DNA of 64,000 nucleotides. Source: Corynebacterium vitaeruminis DSM 20294. GTDB lineage: Bacteria; Actinomycetota; Actinomycetes; Mycobacteriales; Mycobacteriaceae. The stretch is from NCBI RefSeq assembly GCF_000550805.1, contig NZ_CP004353.1, forward strand, positions 1 to 64,000, read 5' to 3'. Both the position numbers and the translations under genes were made by a program. A model generated the notes under the pieces. It worked only from the letters and a program-made list of their open reading frames with translations. It searched no databases and was not told the origin of the DNA. Within the stretch, counting starts at the first letter, position 1. Each line of letters begins with the position of its first letter. This document shows positions 1 to 11,151 of the stretch, in pieces.

Positions 1-1674
1 GTGTCGGATTCCCAAGCGCCCCTCCACGAGACGTGGCGAAAAGTCGTCGAAGAACTTTTTGTTCTTACGTCGACTCCGGACAGCGGGCTGCAGCCCTTGG
101 GCCCCCAGCAGCGGGCCTACCTGCAGCTTGTGAAGCCGGTCGCGCTCGTTGAGGGCGTCGCTGTCCTGGCGGTCCCCCACGCCAAGGCCAAGGAGATCAT
201 CGAGACCGAGCTCGGAACCGCAATCACTCAGGTCCTCGGGATGAAGATGGGCCGCGCCTTCGCGCTCGCGGTCACCATCGATCCCAGCGTCAGCCCCGAG
301 CCGGTGCCGGTTCCCGCCCACGTGCAGGCAAGCCCCGCCCCCCGCCAGGAGGCTCCGGTCGAGGAACCGCGGGCGGAATACCGATTCGAGGAACCGCATA
401 CCGCGGGCAACAACCCCTTTTACGGCGAGCAGTCCCATGTGACCACGGCCGATAGCCTGCGCCATCAGGTTGCTCCCGAGTTCCAGATGTCGGGGCCTGA
501 ATTGACTCCCACGACGGCGACGCTGGCCCCGCAGGAAGCTGCTTCGGCGGGATGGGAAACCACCCACGCCCCGGCTGCACCCGCCGACTCGGGGTTCAAG
601 CGCAACCCGCAGGCCGCCCCCAAGCACGCAGGCGAGCAGCCGGTCTCGCTCAACCCCCTGCACACCTTCGACAACTACGTCGTCAGCGACTCGAACAAGC
701 TTCCGGCCTCCGCTGCCATCGCTGTGGCAGAAAAGCCCGCGCGCGCGTACAACCCGCTGTTCATCTGGGGTGACTCCGGGCTGGGCAAGACCCACCTCAT
801 GCACGCCATCGGCAACTACGCGCACCAGCTGCACCCGCGCCTGAAGATCAAGTACGTCTCGAGCGAGGAATTCACCAACGACTACATCAACTCCGTGCGC
901 GACGACCGCCAGGAGTCCTTCAAGCGGCGCTACCGCGAGGTGGACATCCTCATGGTCGACGACATCCAGTTCCTCCAGGGCAAGGAGGGAACCCAGGAGG
1001 AGTTCTTCCACACCTTTAACGCCCTTGAGCAGGGCGGGAAGCAGATCGTGCTCAGCTCCGACCGCCCGCCGAAGCAGCTGACCACCCTCGAGGATCGCCT
1101 GCGCACCCGCTTCCAGGCGGGCCTCATCGCGGACATCTACCCGCCGGACCTGGAGACGCGCATCGCGATCCTGTCGAAGAAGTCCCGCGCCGACGGCATC
1201 GAGACCGACCGCGAGGTCCTCGAGCTCATCGCCAGCCGCTTCGACTCCTCGATCCGCGAGCTGGAAGGCGCCTTCATCCGTGTGTCCGCCTACGCCTCGG
1301 TGAACAAGCTCGAGCTCAACCGCGAGACCGCCGAGATCGCTCTGCGCTCGATCAGCCCGGATCAGTCCAACATCGAGATCACCCCGGAGACGATCATCGA
1401 GGTCACGGCCGATTACTTCCAGATCCGCGCCCAGGACCTCAAGGGGACGACCAAGACACGCAACATCGCGCACGCCCGCCAGATCGCCATGTACCTGTGC
1501 CGCGAACTGACCGAGTTGTCGCTGCCCAAGATCGGCGAGAGCTTCGGCGGCAAGGATCACACCACGGTCATGTACGCCGACCGGAAGATCCGCAAGGACA
1601 TCGGGGAGAAGCGGGACACCTACAACGAGATCCAGCAGATCACCAACCAGATCAAGGGACAGGGCAACTCCTAG
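1..1674 (+). CDS. dnaA: Chromosomal replication initiator DnaA
   Basis: Initiator of chromosome replication: it binds DnaA boxes, oligomerises with ATP and melts oriC. The 557-aa protein begins with GTG at the first base of the window. Visible parts are an N-terminal domain I, a long Pro/Ala-rich linker (about residues 95-215), the AAA+ core with Walker A GDSGLGKT at 257-264 and Walker B Asp320-Asp321, and the C-terminal DNA-binding signature GGKDHTTVMYADRKI around residue 520. The following 630 bp hold its DnaA boxes, the usual arrangement for oriC. No truncation is seen. Its promoter lies outside the window. Confidence 0.98.
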   Translation: MSDSQAPLHETWRKVVEELFVLTSTPDSGLQPLGPQQRAYLQLVKPVALVEGVAVLAVPHAKAKEIIETELGTAITQVLGMKMGRAFALAVTIDPSVSPEPVPVPAHVQASPAPRQEAPVEEPRAEYRFEEPHTAGNNPFYGEQSHVTTADSLRHQVAPEFQMSGPELTPTTATLAPQEAASAGWETTHAPAAPADSGFKRNPQAAPKHAGEQPVSLNPLHTFDNYVVSDSNKLPASAAIAVAEKPARAYNPLFIWGDSGLGKTHLMHAIGNYAHQLHPRLKIKYVSSEEFTNDYINSVRDDRQESFKRRYREVDILMVDDIQFLQGKEGTQEEFFHTFNALEQGGKQIVLSSDRPPKQLTTLEDRLRTRFQAGLIADIYPPDLETRIAILSKKSRADGIETDREVLELIASRFDSSIRELEGAFIRVSAYASVNKLELNRETAEIALRSISPDQSNIEITPETIIEVTADYFQIRAQDLKGTTKTRNIAHARQIAMYLCRELTELSLPKIGESFGGKDHTTVMYADRKIRKDIGEKRDTYNEIQQITNQIKGQGNS

Positions 1675-1714
1675 GCCCGAGACGTTGAAATAACAATCCT
1701 CTTGCAAGGTGGAA

Positions 1715-1750
1715 GCCGCCGCGCCGTAAGGTGCGGCGGCTTTGTTATTT
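1715..1750 (+). terminator. dnaA terminator hairpin
   Basis: An 8-bp perfect G+C stem (1715-1722 with 1733-1740) is followed by a T-rich run. It is enclosed by a second inverted repeat, AAATAACAA (1688-1696) with TTGTTATTT (1742-1750), so the whole structure could work in both directions. Confidence 0.8.
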
Positions 1751-1825
1751 TCCCTCCAATATGGCGCGCGAACTGGGGATTGTGGACAACAGGGGAGTAG
1801 TCCACAAAGTTATTCACAGCTGTGT

Positions 1826-1843
1826 AATTACAAACTTGTAATT
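1826..1843. repeat. TTGTAATT palindrome in oriC
   Basis: AATTACAAACTTGTAATT is a perfect inverted repeat with 8-bp arms. The same octamer recurs in oriC and once in the second DnaA-box cluster at 43676-43683. I found it nowhere else in the window. Confidence 0.6.
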
Positions 1844-2305
1844 CGGTGATCCTTGCCACTTTCGGTGAAAAACCCACGAAGAAAACGCCCTGTGGATAAC
1901 TCCCGAAAAAGTGTGCATCATGCCCCTATGCTTTGGGGATGGGTTGTGGAGAAATCCGCCAGCCCCGTTTTTCTCCACAGGAAGCCCAAGTTATCCACAG
2001 GTTACGCACACCCGGATCCACACGAGGAAAAATTGTAATTATCCAAGTCAACGCGACGATTCCGCGCTTATCCACAGAGTGCACAGGACCTACTGTTGTT
2101 ACCATCATTTAATTACAAAATTTCTTAATAGAAATAGGGGGCTGGGGATGAACGAGGATCAAGCCACGAGCAGCGCAGCTGCGAGGCCGCCCCAAATGAC
2201 AAAAATCTGCACCATGAAGTTTCTTCCTTAGGCAAAGGCAGGTACGTTAGGTCTTGTAATTTCAGGAAGTTGTCGAAGCTGTTTTCAAGGAGCCGGACTT
2301 TGAGC

Positions 2306-3493
2306 ATGGACGCAGTAGGGGTGTCATTCCAGGTCGCAAAAGATGACCTGGCCAGCGCAGTGGCGTGGGTGGCACGCAACCTTTCCTCCAAGCCCACTCA
2401 GCCCGTCCTGCGAGCCATGCTCATCACCGCGGACGACGAGGGCCTCGAGTTCGCTGGCTTCGACTACGAGGTATCTTCCAAGGTCAGGGTGCCTGCCGAG
2501 GTCAAGCAGCCGGGACGCATCGCCGTCGCGGGCAAGCTGATCGCCGACATCACCGCCACGCTTCCCAACAAGCCGGTCGACGTCTTCGTCGAGGGTTCCA
2601 CCGTGCAGCTGGTGTGCGGCACCTCCCGCTTCGAGCTGCCGTCGATCCCGCTCGATGACTACCCGCCGCTCCCGGCGCTGCCCGCGGTCACCGGTGCGAT
2701 CAACCCCGCGCTGTTCCAGGGGGCCGTCACCCAGGTCGCCGCAGCGGCCGGCAAGGACGACGCGCTGCCCATGCTCACCGGCGTGTTCATGGAGATCAAT
2801 GGCGAAGAGGTCACGCTCACGGCCACCGACCGCTTCCGCCTCGCGCTGCGCCGCTTCAACTGGACTCCGGTCACCCCGGACGCCCAGGCCAAGCTGCTCA
2901 TTCCGGCCAAGAACCTGCTCGAAAACGCCCGCACGCTGGAGACAAACTCCACGGAGCCGGTGGAGATCGCGGTCGGCACCGGCGAGAGCATCGGCGAGGA
3001 GGGCCTGTTTGGCATTCACGTCGACTCGCGCCAGACCACCACCCGCATGCTCGACGCCGATTTCCCCAACGTCAACCCGCTCCTTCCCAAGCAGCACAAG
3101 TCGATGGCCAGCGTCGAGATCAGCCCGCTTCTCGACGCCATTCGGCGCGTGTCCCTCGTCGCAGAGCGCAACGCGCAGATCCGCATGACCTTCAGCCGCA
3201 ACGAGCTCACGCTCTCCGCGGGCGGCAACGATGCAGGTCACGCCGAGGAGTCCATCCCCTGCGCGTTCACCTCGGACGAGCCACTGCTCATCGCCTTCAA
3301 CCCGGCCTTCCTGCGCGATGGCCTCAACGTCATCCGCACCGATCGCGTGGTCTTCGGCTTCACCGAGGCCTCCCGACCCGCGATTTTGATCCCCGAGCCG
3401 GAGGCCCTCCCCGAGGCCGACGCAGACGGCATGTTCCCGACCCCGGAGACGGACTTCACCTACCTGCTCATGCCGGTCCGCCTGCCGGGCTAA
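2306..3493 (+). CDS. dnaN: DNA polymerase III sliding clamp (beta subunit)
   Basis: Ring-shaped processivity clamp of the replicase. The protein has 395 aa, the normal length, and all three clamp domains are continuous. I start at ATG 2306 ([14 protein letters not shown]), which is preceded by AAGGAG at 2288-2293 and matches the usual N-terminus. An upstream in-frame TTG at 2270 would add 12 unconserved residues. The gene follows oriC directly and is followed 16 bp later by recF, so dnaN, recF and dciA probably form one transcript. The C-terminus ends in [10 protein letters not shown], typical of clamps. Confidence 0.97.
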   Translation: MDAVGVSFQVAKDDLASAVAWVARNLSSKPTQPVLRAMLITADDEGLEFAGFDYEVSSKVRVPAEVKQPGRIAVAGKLIADITATLPNKPVDVFVEGSTVQLVCGTSRFELPSIPLDDYPPLPALPAVTGAINPALFQGAVTQVAAAAGKDDALPMLTGVFMEINGEEVTLTATDRFRLALRRFNWTPVTPDAQAKLLIPAKNLLENARTLETNSTEPVEIAVGTGESIGEEGLFGIHVDSRQTTTRMLDADFPNVNPLLPKQHKSMASVEISPLLDAIRRVSLVAERNAQIRMTFSRNELTLSAGGNDAGHAEESIPCAFTSDEPLLIAFNPAFLRDGLNVIRTDRVVFGFTEASRPAILIPEPEALPEADADGMFPTPETDFTYLLMPVRLPG

Positions 3494-3509
3494 GCAGAAG
3501 GGGGCGAAC

Positions 3510-4718
3510 GTGTACATCCGTGAGCTCGTCCTCCGGGGCTTTCGTTCGTGGCCCGAACTCGAGATCGAACTTGCTCCCGGCGTGACGGTGTTCGTCGGGC
3601 GCAACGGCTTCGGCAAGACGAACATCGTCGAGGCCATCGGGTACGTCGCACACCTGGGATCTCACCGTGTGTCCCAGGATGCGCCGCTGGTCAGGCAGGG
3701 TGCCAGCACCGCGCGGGTCTCCGCGACCGCCGTCAACCAGGGCCGCGAGCTGACCGCGCACCTGCTCATCAAGGCCCAGGGCGCCAACCAGGCGCAGATC
3801 AACCGCACCCGGCTGAACTCCCCGCGGGAGCTCCTCGGCGTGGTGCGCACCGTGTTGTTCTCCCCGGAGGACCTAGCGCTGGTGCGCGGCGAGCCGGAGC
3901 AGCGCCGCCGCTTCCTCGATCACATCCTCGCCACGCGCTACCCGCGCATCGCCGGGGTCAAGGCCGACTACGACAAGGTCCTTCGCCAGCGAAACTCCCT
4001 GCTCAAGACGGCCGGCTCCTCCCTGCGGAAGGGCTATTCCGGCGGCGAGGACGCCGAGGGGGCGCTGGCAACCCTGGACGTGTGGGACGGCCAGCTCGCC
4101 CACTTCGGCGCCCAGCTCATCGCGGCGCGCCTGCAGCTAGTCGCCGAGCTCAACCCGCTGGTCCACGACTCCTACGCGCGCATCGCGCCCGAGTCGAGGC
4201 CCGCGTCGATCGCCTACCGCAGCACGGTGGGCATCGAAGAGGCCGTCGACCAGGACTCACCGGTGGAGGTCGGAGTCCTCGAGGCGCTCATGCTCGCCGA
4301 GCTCGGGCACGTGCGCAAGCGCGAGATCGAGCGCGGCATGAGCCTCGTCGGCCCCCACCGCGACGACCTCGACGTCTTGTTGGGTAACTACCCGGCCAAG
4401 GGCTTCGCCAGCCACGGGGAGACGTGGTCGATGGCGCTCGCGCTGCGGCTGGCGGAGTTTCACCTGCTCAAGCAGGACGGCACGGACCCCATCCTCATCC
4501 TGGACGACGTCTTCGCCGAGCTGGATGCGCGCCGGCGGGAGAAGCTGGTGGACATCGCCAGCGAGGCCGAGCAGGTGCTCATCACGGCGGCCGTCGACGG
4601 CGACCTGCCGGACAACCTCGAAAACGCTGTGGTCCACCGCCACACCGTCACGGTGAAGGACACCGACGAGGGACGCATTTCGCTTCTCGACGCCGAAGGA
4701 GAGGAGCAGCCCTCGTGA
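3510..4718 (+). CDS. recF: DNA replication/repair ATPase RecF
   Basis: SMC-like ABC ATPase that helps load RecA at single-strand gaps. The 402-aa protein starts with GTG, with a purine-rich GGGGGCG ribosome site just upstream. The Walker A motif GRNGFGKTN lies around residues 31-39, near the typical [13 protein letters not shown] start. The ABC signature and Walker B ([11 protein letters not shown]) lie in the C-terminal 80 residues. Its TGA overlaps the GTG of the next gene (GTGA at 4715-4718), indicating translational coupling with dciA. Confidence 0.96.
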   Translation: MYIRELVLRGFRSWPELEIELAPGVTVFVGRNGFGKTNIVEAIGYVAHLGSHRVSQDAPLVRQGASTARVSATAVNQGRELTAHLLIKAQGANQAQINRTRLNSPRELLGVVRTVLFSPEDLALVRGEPEQRRRFLDHILATRYPRIAGVKADYDKVLRQRNSLLKTAGSSLRKGYSGGEDAEGALATLDVWDGQLAHFGAQLIAARLQLVAELNPLVHDSYARIAPESRPASIAYRSTVGIEEAVDQDSPVEVGVLEALMLAELGHVRKREIERGMSLVGPHRDDLDVLLGNYPAKGFASHGETWSMALALRLAEFHLLKQDGTDPILILDDVFAELDARRREKLVDIASEAEQVLITAAVDGDLPDNLENAVVHRHTVTVKDTDEGRISLLDAEGEEQPS

Positions 4719-5278
4719 GCGAACCCACCAAGGACGACAGCCCCGATCCCATCGCCTCGGCGTTCGCCAACCTGCGCAAAGAGGCGGTCAAGCGCAACGG
4801 CCGGGTGCCAGACCTCAGCCACCAGATCCCGCGTCGCAAGCCCGACTCAGGGTCGAGGGGGAAGGGTATCCTGCGGCAAAAGGGCATGCCCACCGGCAAG
4901 GATGGCCGCAGGCTGCCGCGCCGCGACACCATGGAGGGCATCGGCTCGGTGCTCAACACGGAGATCAAAAAACGCGGCTGGCGCAAGGAGATCGCGGGCG
5001 GCTGGGTCATCTCCCACTGGGCTGACTTGGTCGGCGAGCGCATCGCCTCGCACACGAGGGTGGAGATGGTCAAGGACAAGGCCGTCTTCATCACCTGCGA
5101 CTCCACGGCGTGGGCGACGAACCTGCGCATGATGCAGCGCCAGATCCTGCAGTCGATCGCCGAGCAGGTGGGCGCGGATGTCATCGCGGAGCTGAAGATC
5201 TTCGGGCCCAAGGCTCCGAGCTGGCGGCACGGGCCGCTCCACGTCAAGGGCCGCGGCCCGAGGGACACCTACGGATAG
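4715..5278 (+). CDS. dciA: DciA-family helicase loader (DUF721)
   Basis: DUF721/DciA proteins deliver the replicative helicase DnaB in bacteria that lack DnaC or DnaI. The position recF-X-gyrB matches mycobacterial Rv0004. The 187-aa protein has a basic, disordered N-terminal half (to about residue 75) and a C-terminal DUF721 domain containing [19 protein letters not shown] and [13 protein letters not shown] segments. I chose GTG 4715, which overlaps the recF stop and follows AAGGAGAGG; the open frame upstream is only the shadow of recF. The helicase role is known for the family, not shown here. Confidence 0.88.
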   Translation: MSEPTKDDSPDPIASAFANLRKEAVKRNGRVPDLSHQIPRRKPDSGSRGKGILRQKGMPTGKDGRRLPRRDTMEGIGSVLNTEIKKRGWRKEIAGGWVISHWADLVGERIASHTRVEMVKDKAVFITCDSTAWATNLRMMQRQILQSIAEQVGADVIAELKIFGPKAPSWRHGPLHVKGRGPRDTYG

Positions 5279-5299
5279 GATTTTCGGCGGCCGCCATTG

Positions 5300-5312
5300 G
5301 CCGTCGGCAAGC
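5300..5312 (-). repeat. GCTTGCCGACGGC dispersed-motif copy
   Basis: Copy of the window-wide GCTTKYCGACG motif, on the minus strand, 22 bp after the dciA stop codon in the dciA-gyrB spacer. Confidence 0.6.
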
Positions 5313-5385
5313 GAAATGCGCGAAAACGCGCTGAGACGGCCCTTACACGCGGACAGCCAAGGCGCAAGTAGGGGGCTAGGCAGTG

Positions 5386-5391
5386 TAGAAT
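5386..5391 (+). promoter_or_regulatory. Probable gyrB -10 element
   Basis: TAGAAT preceded by GTG lies 46 bp before the preferred gyrB start. The same TAGAAT hexamer occurs upstream of gyrA (18686-18691). No convincing -35 is visible. Confidence 0.45.
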
Positions 5392-5403
5392 AGAACGGTC
5401 TAA

Positions 5404-7503
<2,100 letters not shown>

Positions 7504-7517
7504 TGAAGAGCCAATGC

Positions 7518-7555
7518 AAGGGCCGAGACCGTATGGTCTCGGCCCTTCTCCTTTG
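7518..7555 (+). terminator. gyrB terminator
   Basis: A perfect 13-bp stem (7518-7530 with 7535-7547) has a GTAT loop and is followed by a pyrimidine/T-rich stretch, 14 bp after the gyrB stop. Confidence 0.9.
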
Positions 7556-7740
7556 TTGAGGACTATTCCGGGAGAGCACACATTACTCAAAAGAAACTTC
7601 CATAATTGCGCGCCCGATGAGCGCACCATGCCCATAGCCGGTAGTCGGTGATTGCTGGTTACGGGCATTGCCGTGTTCTGAATGGAATCCTTCAGGAAAT
7701 CGGCGGGGATGTTCGGTGGGCTCGTGTTGGCAGTGGTTAA

Positions 7741-7756
7741 TAGACAGATTTGTTCA
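7741..7756. promoter_or_regulatory. Imperfect McbR-like box
   Basis: TAGACAGATTTGTTCA fits TAGAC-N6-GT(T)CA, with one half-site exact. It lies 87 bp before the perfect box. Confidence 0.45.
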
Positions 7757-7842
7757 AAATGTGAGATATTGGCCAGTTGTCCAATTATATTTTTGCAGGT
7801 TGCCGCCTTAATTTCTGGATGAAGGAAACGCTGGAAGATATT

Positions 7843-7858
7843 TAGACCGAGTGGTCTA
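7843..7858. promoter_or_regulatory. McbR box (TAGAC-N6-GTCTA)
   Basis: TAGACCGAGTGGTCTA is a perfect inverted repeat that matches the known operator of McbR, the TetR-type sulfur-metabolism repressor of C. glutamicum. It lies about 200 bp upstream of the sulfonate-type importer genes, so repression under sulfur sufficiency is expected. Confidence 0.8.
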
Positions 7859-8055
7859 ATAGGGGTGCGTCTAGAGCGAAAGGACGCAGTGCGGGGCAGC
7901 TCGGGAATGAGGGGCACTACTTACCACTAGGTACTCGTGCCGTGGAGGCGGTGTTAACTCTCACGCCCGACCACGTCCCAGAGCGCTCTTGGGGCAAAAA
8001 TCTGCCTGTACCTAAAACTCACAGAACGAAACCTGAAAGACGGTGGATCTTTCCA

Positions 8056-8955
8056 ATGACAATTCAACTTGAAGCGCCCGTATCAGATCGGGGCGCGGAG
8101 TCGCTAGGAAACACTGAATTAGAACGAGTGCCTAATAGGAAGCAATCGCGCAGATCAAAAGTGCCGAAGCGGGCAATTCAGCTGGCTAGTTTCCTCATTT
8201 TGCTCACGGTGTGGTGGCTGATCACATCGTTGAGTGGCGTAGATCCGGTTGTCCTGCCTTCGCCGGGTGCTGTCCTAGAACAGCTCATCTTCACCAATAC
8301 CTGCAGCATGCCAACTGGAGTTCCGGGCCGCACAGAATGCGGCGTCCAAGGTTATTACCTGTGGCAGCATCTATTTGCCACGCTCCAGCGCATCGGCGTT
8401 GGCGTGGTTGCCGGATCCGTCGTCGGCATAGCGCTGGGGTGGATACTGGGGCGGTCAACGTCGGCGCGATCGATAATTGAGCCCTACCTCAGTTTCCTAC
8501 GGGCGCTTCCGCCGCTGGGCTACATTGGCCTGCTCATTGTATGGTTCGGCATCGGAGATCAGTCGAAGATTGTCTTGCTCTTCCTTGCCGTATTTCCCAC
8601 CGTGACCGTGTCGACGCTGTCTGGCATTGTTGCGATCAAACGAGACTGGATCCGAGCAGCCAAGACGCTTGGCGCGAGTGAATTACAGATCCTCCGCCGA
8701 GTCATCATCCCCGCTGCTTTGCCGCAAATTATCAACGGTATCCGACTGGGTACGGGAATGGCCTGGGCCGCGATTGTGGCGGCTGAGATGAACGATGGAA
8801 TCCCCGGCATCGGCGGCTTGGCCTATATCTCTGGAACGCAGCTAGATACCTCTTTGACCATTGCCTGCATTATCGTCATCGGTCTTACGGCTTTGACCAT
8901 TGACCAGCTGCTTCTTCGTTTCGAACGGCGCTTCACCCCGTGGGTGGGCAAGTAG
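8056..8955 (+). CDS. Sulfonate/taurine-type ABC transporter permease
   Basis: Inner-membrane permease of the TauC/SsuC family. The protein has 299 aa from ATG 8056 (MTIQLEAPV); the longer frame upstream has no family-like sequence. The N-terminal 40 residues are cytosolic and basic, followed by about six membrane segments. The segment FLRALPPLGYIGLLIVWFGIG and the EAA loop (AAKTLGASELQILRRVIIPAALP) are typical of this family. It is first in a permease-lipoprotein-ATPase operon; the lipoprotein follows after 70 bp. The monooxygenases downstream point to sulfonates or related organosulfur compounds as substrates; the exact substrate is not visible. Confidence 0.88.
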   Translation: MTIQLEAPVSDRGAESLGNTELERVPNRKQSRRSKVPKRAIQLASFLILLTVWWLITSLSGVDPVVLPSPGAVLEQLIFTNTCSMPTGVPGRTECGVQGYYLWQHLFATLQRIGVGVVAGSVVGIALGWILGRSTSARSIIEPYLSFLRALPPLGYIGLLIVWFGIGDQSKIVLLFLAVFPTVTVSTLSGIVAIKRDWIRAAKTLGASELQILRRVIIPAALPQIINGIRLGTGMAWAAIVAAEMNDGIPGIGGLAYISGTQLDTSLTIACIIVIGLTALTIDQLLLRFERRFTPWVGK

Positions 8956-9025
8956 CAAGCGAACGCACCTTTAGCGGCCGCGCAATATCACTCCACGGAA
9001 ACCTCTCAACAACACAAGGAACCTC

Positions 9026-10081
9026 ATGTCCATTACAAGAAAGTACAAGAAGCTGATTGGAACCCTCGGGATTCTCACGCTCAGCACGTCGTTGACCGCC
9101 TGTGTCGGGAAAGCTGCCACACAAACTCAGGCAGGAAACGCCGTCTGCCCCGTGACCGTCAATGAGTCGGAAGGCAGCGTCCGGATCGCCTATTTGGGGT
9201 GGCCAGGACCGGACCTCTACACCTACGATCAGGGCCTCCTAGGTGCCTGCCTACCGAATGTGAAGGCAGAGTGGACGAGGTACCCAACCGGCCAAGACAT
9301 CATTCAGGGATTTGCCGCCAAGTCGGTTGATCTTGGCGGATTGGGTTCGACCCCTACGGCGAAGGCGTTGAGTGATCCTCTCAACCTTGATGTCGTGGTC
9401 CCTCGCGTGAACGCGGTAATCGGGGAGACGGAAGCCTTGGTTGCCAAAAATGTCACTTCAGTGGAAGAACTGAAGGGGAAGAAAATTGCGGTTCCCTTCT
9501 CTTCGACTTCCCACTACAGCCTGCTTAAAGTCCTTGAGTCCGCCGGTTTGGACCCGAAGAAAGATGTAACAATCACCAACATCTCCCCAGACAAACTACC
9601 GGCTGCCTGGGCATCCGATGAGATTGAGGCGGCCTATGTGTGGGATCCCACCCTGCAGGTCCTCAAGGATAGTGGACGGGTCTTGGTTACCTCGGAGGAA
9701 GTTGCGAAACTCGGCGCACCAACCTTCAACGTGTCATTGGCCGATCGTACTTGGGCACAGAAGAATTCTTCGATTCTCAATACGTGGCTCGAATTGCAAG
9801 ATTGGGTGACTGAGAAGGGGGCCGTAGGCGATGAAGACTACATTCAGGCAAATGCCGCGCAGTCTGGCATGAAGCTCGAGGATGCAACGCGACAGATCAA
9901 GGGGCAGAAGTATGTCACCAAGGAGGAACAAGCCGACGAATTATTGACGGTTGGGAAGGCTCTGTACAGCACAGCTGGGTTCCTCGTGGATCAAGGTGAG
10001 ATCCCCGCCGTTCACGAAGAGACGCACTACATTGGCGCGGTGACTGAGTACGGATACTACGCACAAGGTGAGAAGCAATGA
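9026..10081 (+). CDS. ABC transporter substrate-binding lipoprotein (TauA/SsuA-like)
   Basis: The 351-aa extracytoplasmic binding protein has a lipoprotein signal (basic start, hydrophobic run, lipobox LTAC with Cys at about residue 26). It has the NMT1/TauA-type fold elements: a YLGWPGPDLYTYD opening, GLGSTPTAKAL, and AAWASDEIEAAYVWDP in the second lobe. An AAGGA ribosome site lies just before ATG 9026. It would capture organosulfonate-like substrates and pass them to the permease upstream. Its stop overlaps the ATPase start by 4 bp. The resemblance is closer to taurine-type than aliphatic-sulfonate proteins, but specificity cannot be read with certainty. Confidence 0.88.
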   Translation: MSITRKYKKLIGTLGILTLSTSLTACVGKAATQTQAGNAVCPVTVNESEGSVRIAYLGWPGPDLYTYDQGLLGACLPNVKAEWTRYPTGQDIIQGFAAKSVDLGGLGSTPTAKALSDPLNLDVVVPRVNAVIGETEALVAKNVTSVEELKGKKIAVPFSSTSHYSLLKVLESAGLDPKKDVTITNISPDKLPAAWASDEIEAAYVWDPTLQVLKDSGRVLVTSEEVAKLGAPTFNVSLADRTWAQKNSSILNTWLELQDWVTEKGAVGDEDYIQANAAQSGMKLEDATRQIKGQKYVTKEEQADELLTVGKALYSTAGFLVDQGEIPAVHEETHYIGAVTEYGYYAQGEKQ

Positions 10082-10911
10082 TCAGTATCCATCACATTTC
10101 AAAGACGTTCGTCACGGATGCCGGAACGGAAGTCAAAGCACTCGGCGACATTGACCTCGAGATTACTAATGGAGAGATCCTCTCCGTCGTCGGGCCATCC
10201 GGGTGCGGAAAATCAACCCTCCTCAAGCTCATTGCGGGGTTCGAGACACCGACCGCCGGTGTCATCCTCGGGTCGGAGGGGCAAGAACTAACGGTTCCGG
10301 GAGTGGATCGGGGGGTTGTGTTTCAACAACCTACCCTCTTTCCTTGGCTGAATGTTCGCCGCAACGTAGAATTCGCCGGCACTGTGCGCGGTAGGAAGGA
10401 GTCTCAGTCCATCAAGGCTGCGGCCAACGAGCTGATTGGGCTTGTCGGTTTGGGGGCGGCTGCGCGACGGTTCCCTCACGAGCTGTCGGGCGGCATGCAG
10501 CAGCGCGCCCAAATTGCCCGTGTGTTGGCCACCAGTCCCGAGGTGGTGTTGATGGATGAGCCCTTCGGTGCATTAGACCCGTTCACGAGGGAGCACCTCC
10601 AAGCGGAGCTACTGCGGGCGTGGCATCGCTACCGCCCCACAATTGTCCTGATCACGCACTCAGTGGAAGAGGCGCTCTTGGTCTCCGATCGCGTCGTGGT
10701 CATGGCGCCAAACCCAGGGCGGATTCTTCGAGATTTCGAGGTGCCACAGAAGATCCGTGCCAGCTTGCTCGATGAGGAGGTCGTCGATGATCGCGAGCGC
10801 CTGCGGGCACGCTTGCGCGAGCACTCGGCACATCCGACGTTGGTAGAGCTGCGGCATGTCGTCAAAGAGGCGATTGCTCACGCTCACAGCGGGCCGGAGC
10901 TTGCTGCCTAG
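10078..10911 (+). CDS. Sulfonate/taurine-type ABC transporter ATPase
   Basis: The 277-aa cytoplasmic ATPase energises the importer. It has Walker A GPSGCGKST, Q-loop FQQPTLFPW, signature LSGGMQQR, Walker B VVLMDEPFGALD and the switch His in ITHSVEEAL. This set is typical of the TauB/SsuB subfamily. The start ATG overlaps the preceding stop (ATGA), so it is translationally coupled. A C-terminal extension of roughly 50 residues follows the core and is common in this subfamily. A 240-bp gap with a dispersed-motif copy separates it from the monooxygenase gene. Confidence 0.9.
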   Translation: MISIHHISKTFVTDAGTEVKALGDIDLEITNGEILSVVGPSGCGKSTLLKLIAGFETPTAGVILGSEGQELTVPGVDRGVVFQQPTLFPWLNVRRNVEFAGTVRGRKESQSIKAAANELIGLVGLGAAARRFPHELSGGMQQRAQIARVLATSPEVVLMDEPFGALDPFTREHLQAELLRAWHRYRPTIVLITHSVEEALLVSDRVVVMAPNPGRILRDFEVPQKIRASLLDEEVVDDRERLRARLREHSAHPTLVELRHVVKEAIAHAHSGPELAA

Positions 10912-10991
10912 GCGGGTTACGCCGAGAGAAAACCATGGCAATAGCCGTCGTCGGCGCGCTGGATCCCACAGTGTGCTCGCGGCGGCTTTTT

Positions 10992-11010
10992 GCTTGTCGA
11001 CGCCTACGGC
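10992..11010 (+). repeat. Full-length dispersed motif GCTTGTCGACGCCTACGGC
   Basis: A complete 19-bp copy preceded by TTTTT, in the spacer after the ABC ATPase gene. The last nine bases (GCC-TAC-GGC) can form a small hairpin, and GTCGAC is palindromic. Confidence 0.7.
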
Positions 11011-11067
11011 TGGGTGACATTCGGGCAAACAAGTGGCGTTATTTTCGGGGTGAATGCATCCGTTGTA

Positions 11068-11106
11068 TAGGGCGCTTGGTCTGAATAATCTAGACCATGC
11101 GGTTCA
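11068..11106. promoter_or_regulatory. Imperfect McbR-like boxes upstream of the fused monooxygenase
   Basis: TAGACCATGCGGTTCA (11091-11106) has one exact half-site of TAGAC-N6-GTCTA. A second degenerate match lies 23 bp upstream (11068-11083), which retains TAG and GTCT. They sit about 45-85 bp before the start codon. Confidence 0.45.
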
Positions 11107-11151
11107 CATTTTGAGCAAGCATAAACCCACGTAGGAAAGGCAATCTAGAAA

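Larger units (their letters stand above)
1675..2305. other. oriC: Replication origin oriC (dnaA-dnaN interval)
   Basis: This non-coding interval carries DnaA boxes. Perfect TTATCCACA copies are at 1891-1899 (-), 1991-1999 (+) and 2068-2076 (+). One-mismatch copies are at 1781-1789 (-), 1810-1818 (+), 1945-1953 (-) and 1971-1979 (+). The octamer TTGTAATT occurs four times besides a palindromic pair: 1826-1843 reads AATTACAAACTTGTAATT, and further copies lie at 2033-2040, 2111-2118 (-) and 2254-2261. The A+T-rich stretch at 2108-2134 is the likely unwinding element. Identification as oriC rests on position between dnaA and dnaN plus box density; function is inferred. Confidence 0.9.
7556..8055. 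other. 500-bp non-coding leader of the sulfur cluster
   Basis: This interval is clearly lower in G+C than its surroundings and has no credible gene. It contains two McbR-like boxes (7741-7756, imperfect; 7843-7858, perfect), which places the promoter of the transporter operon here. A long 5' leader of up to about 190 nt would follow. I see no recognisable riboswitch. Confidence 0.6.
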
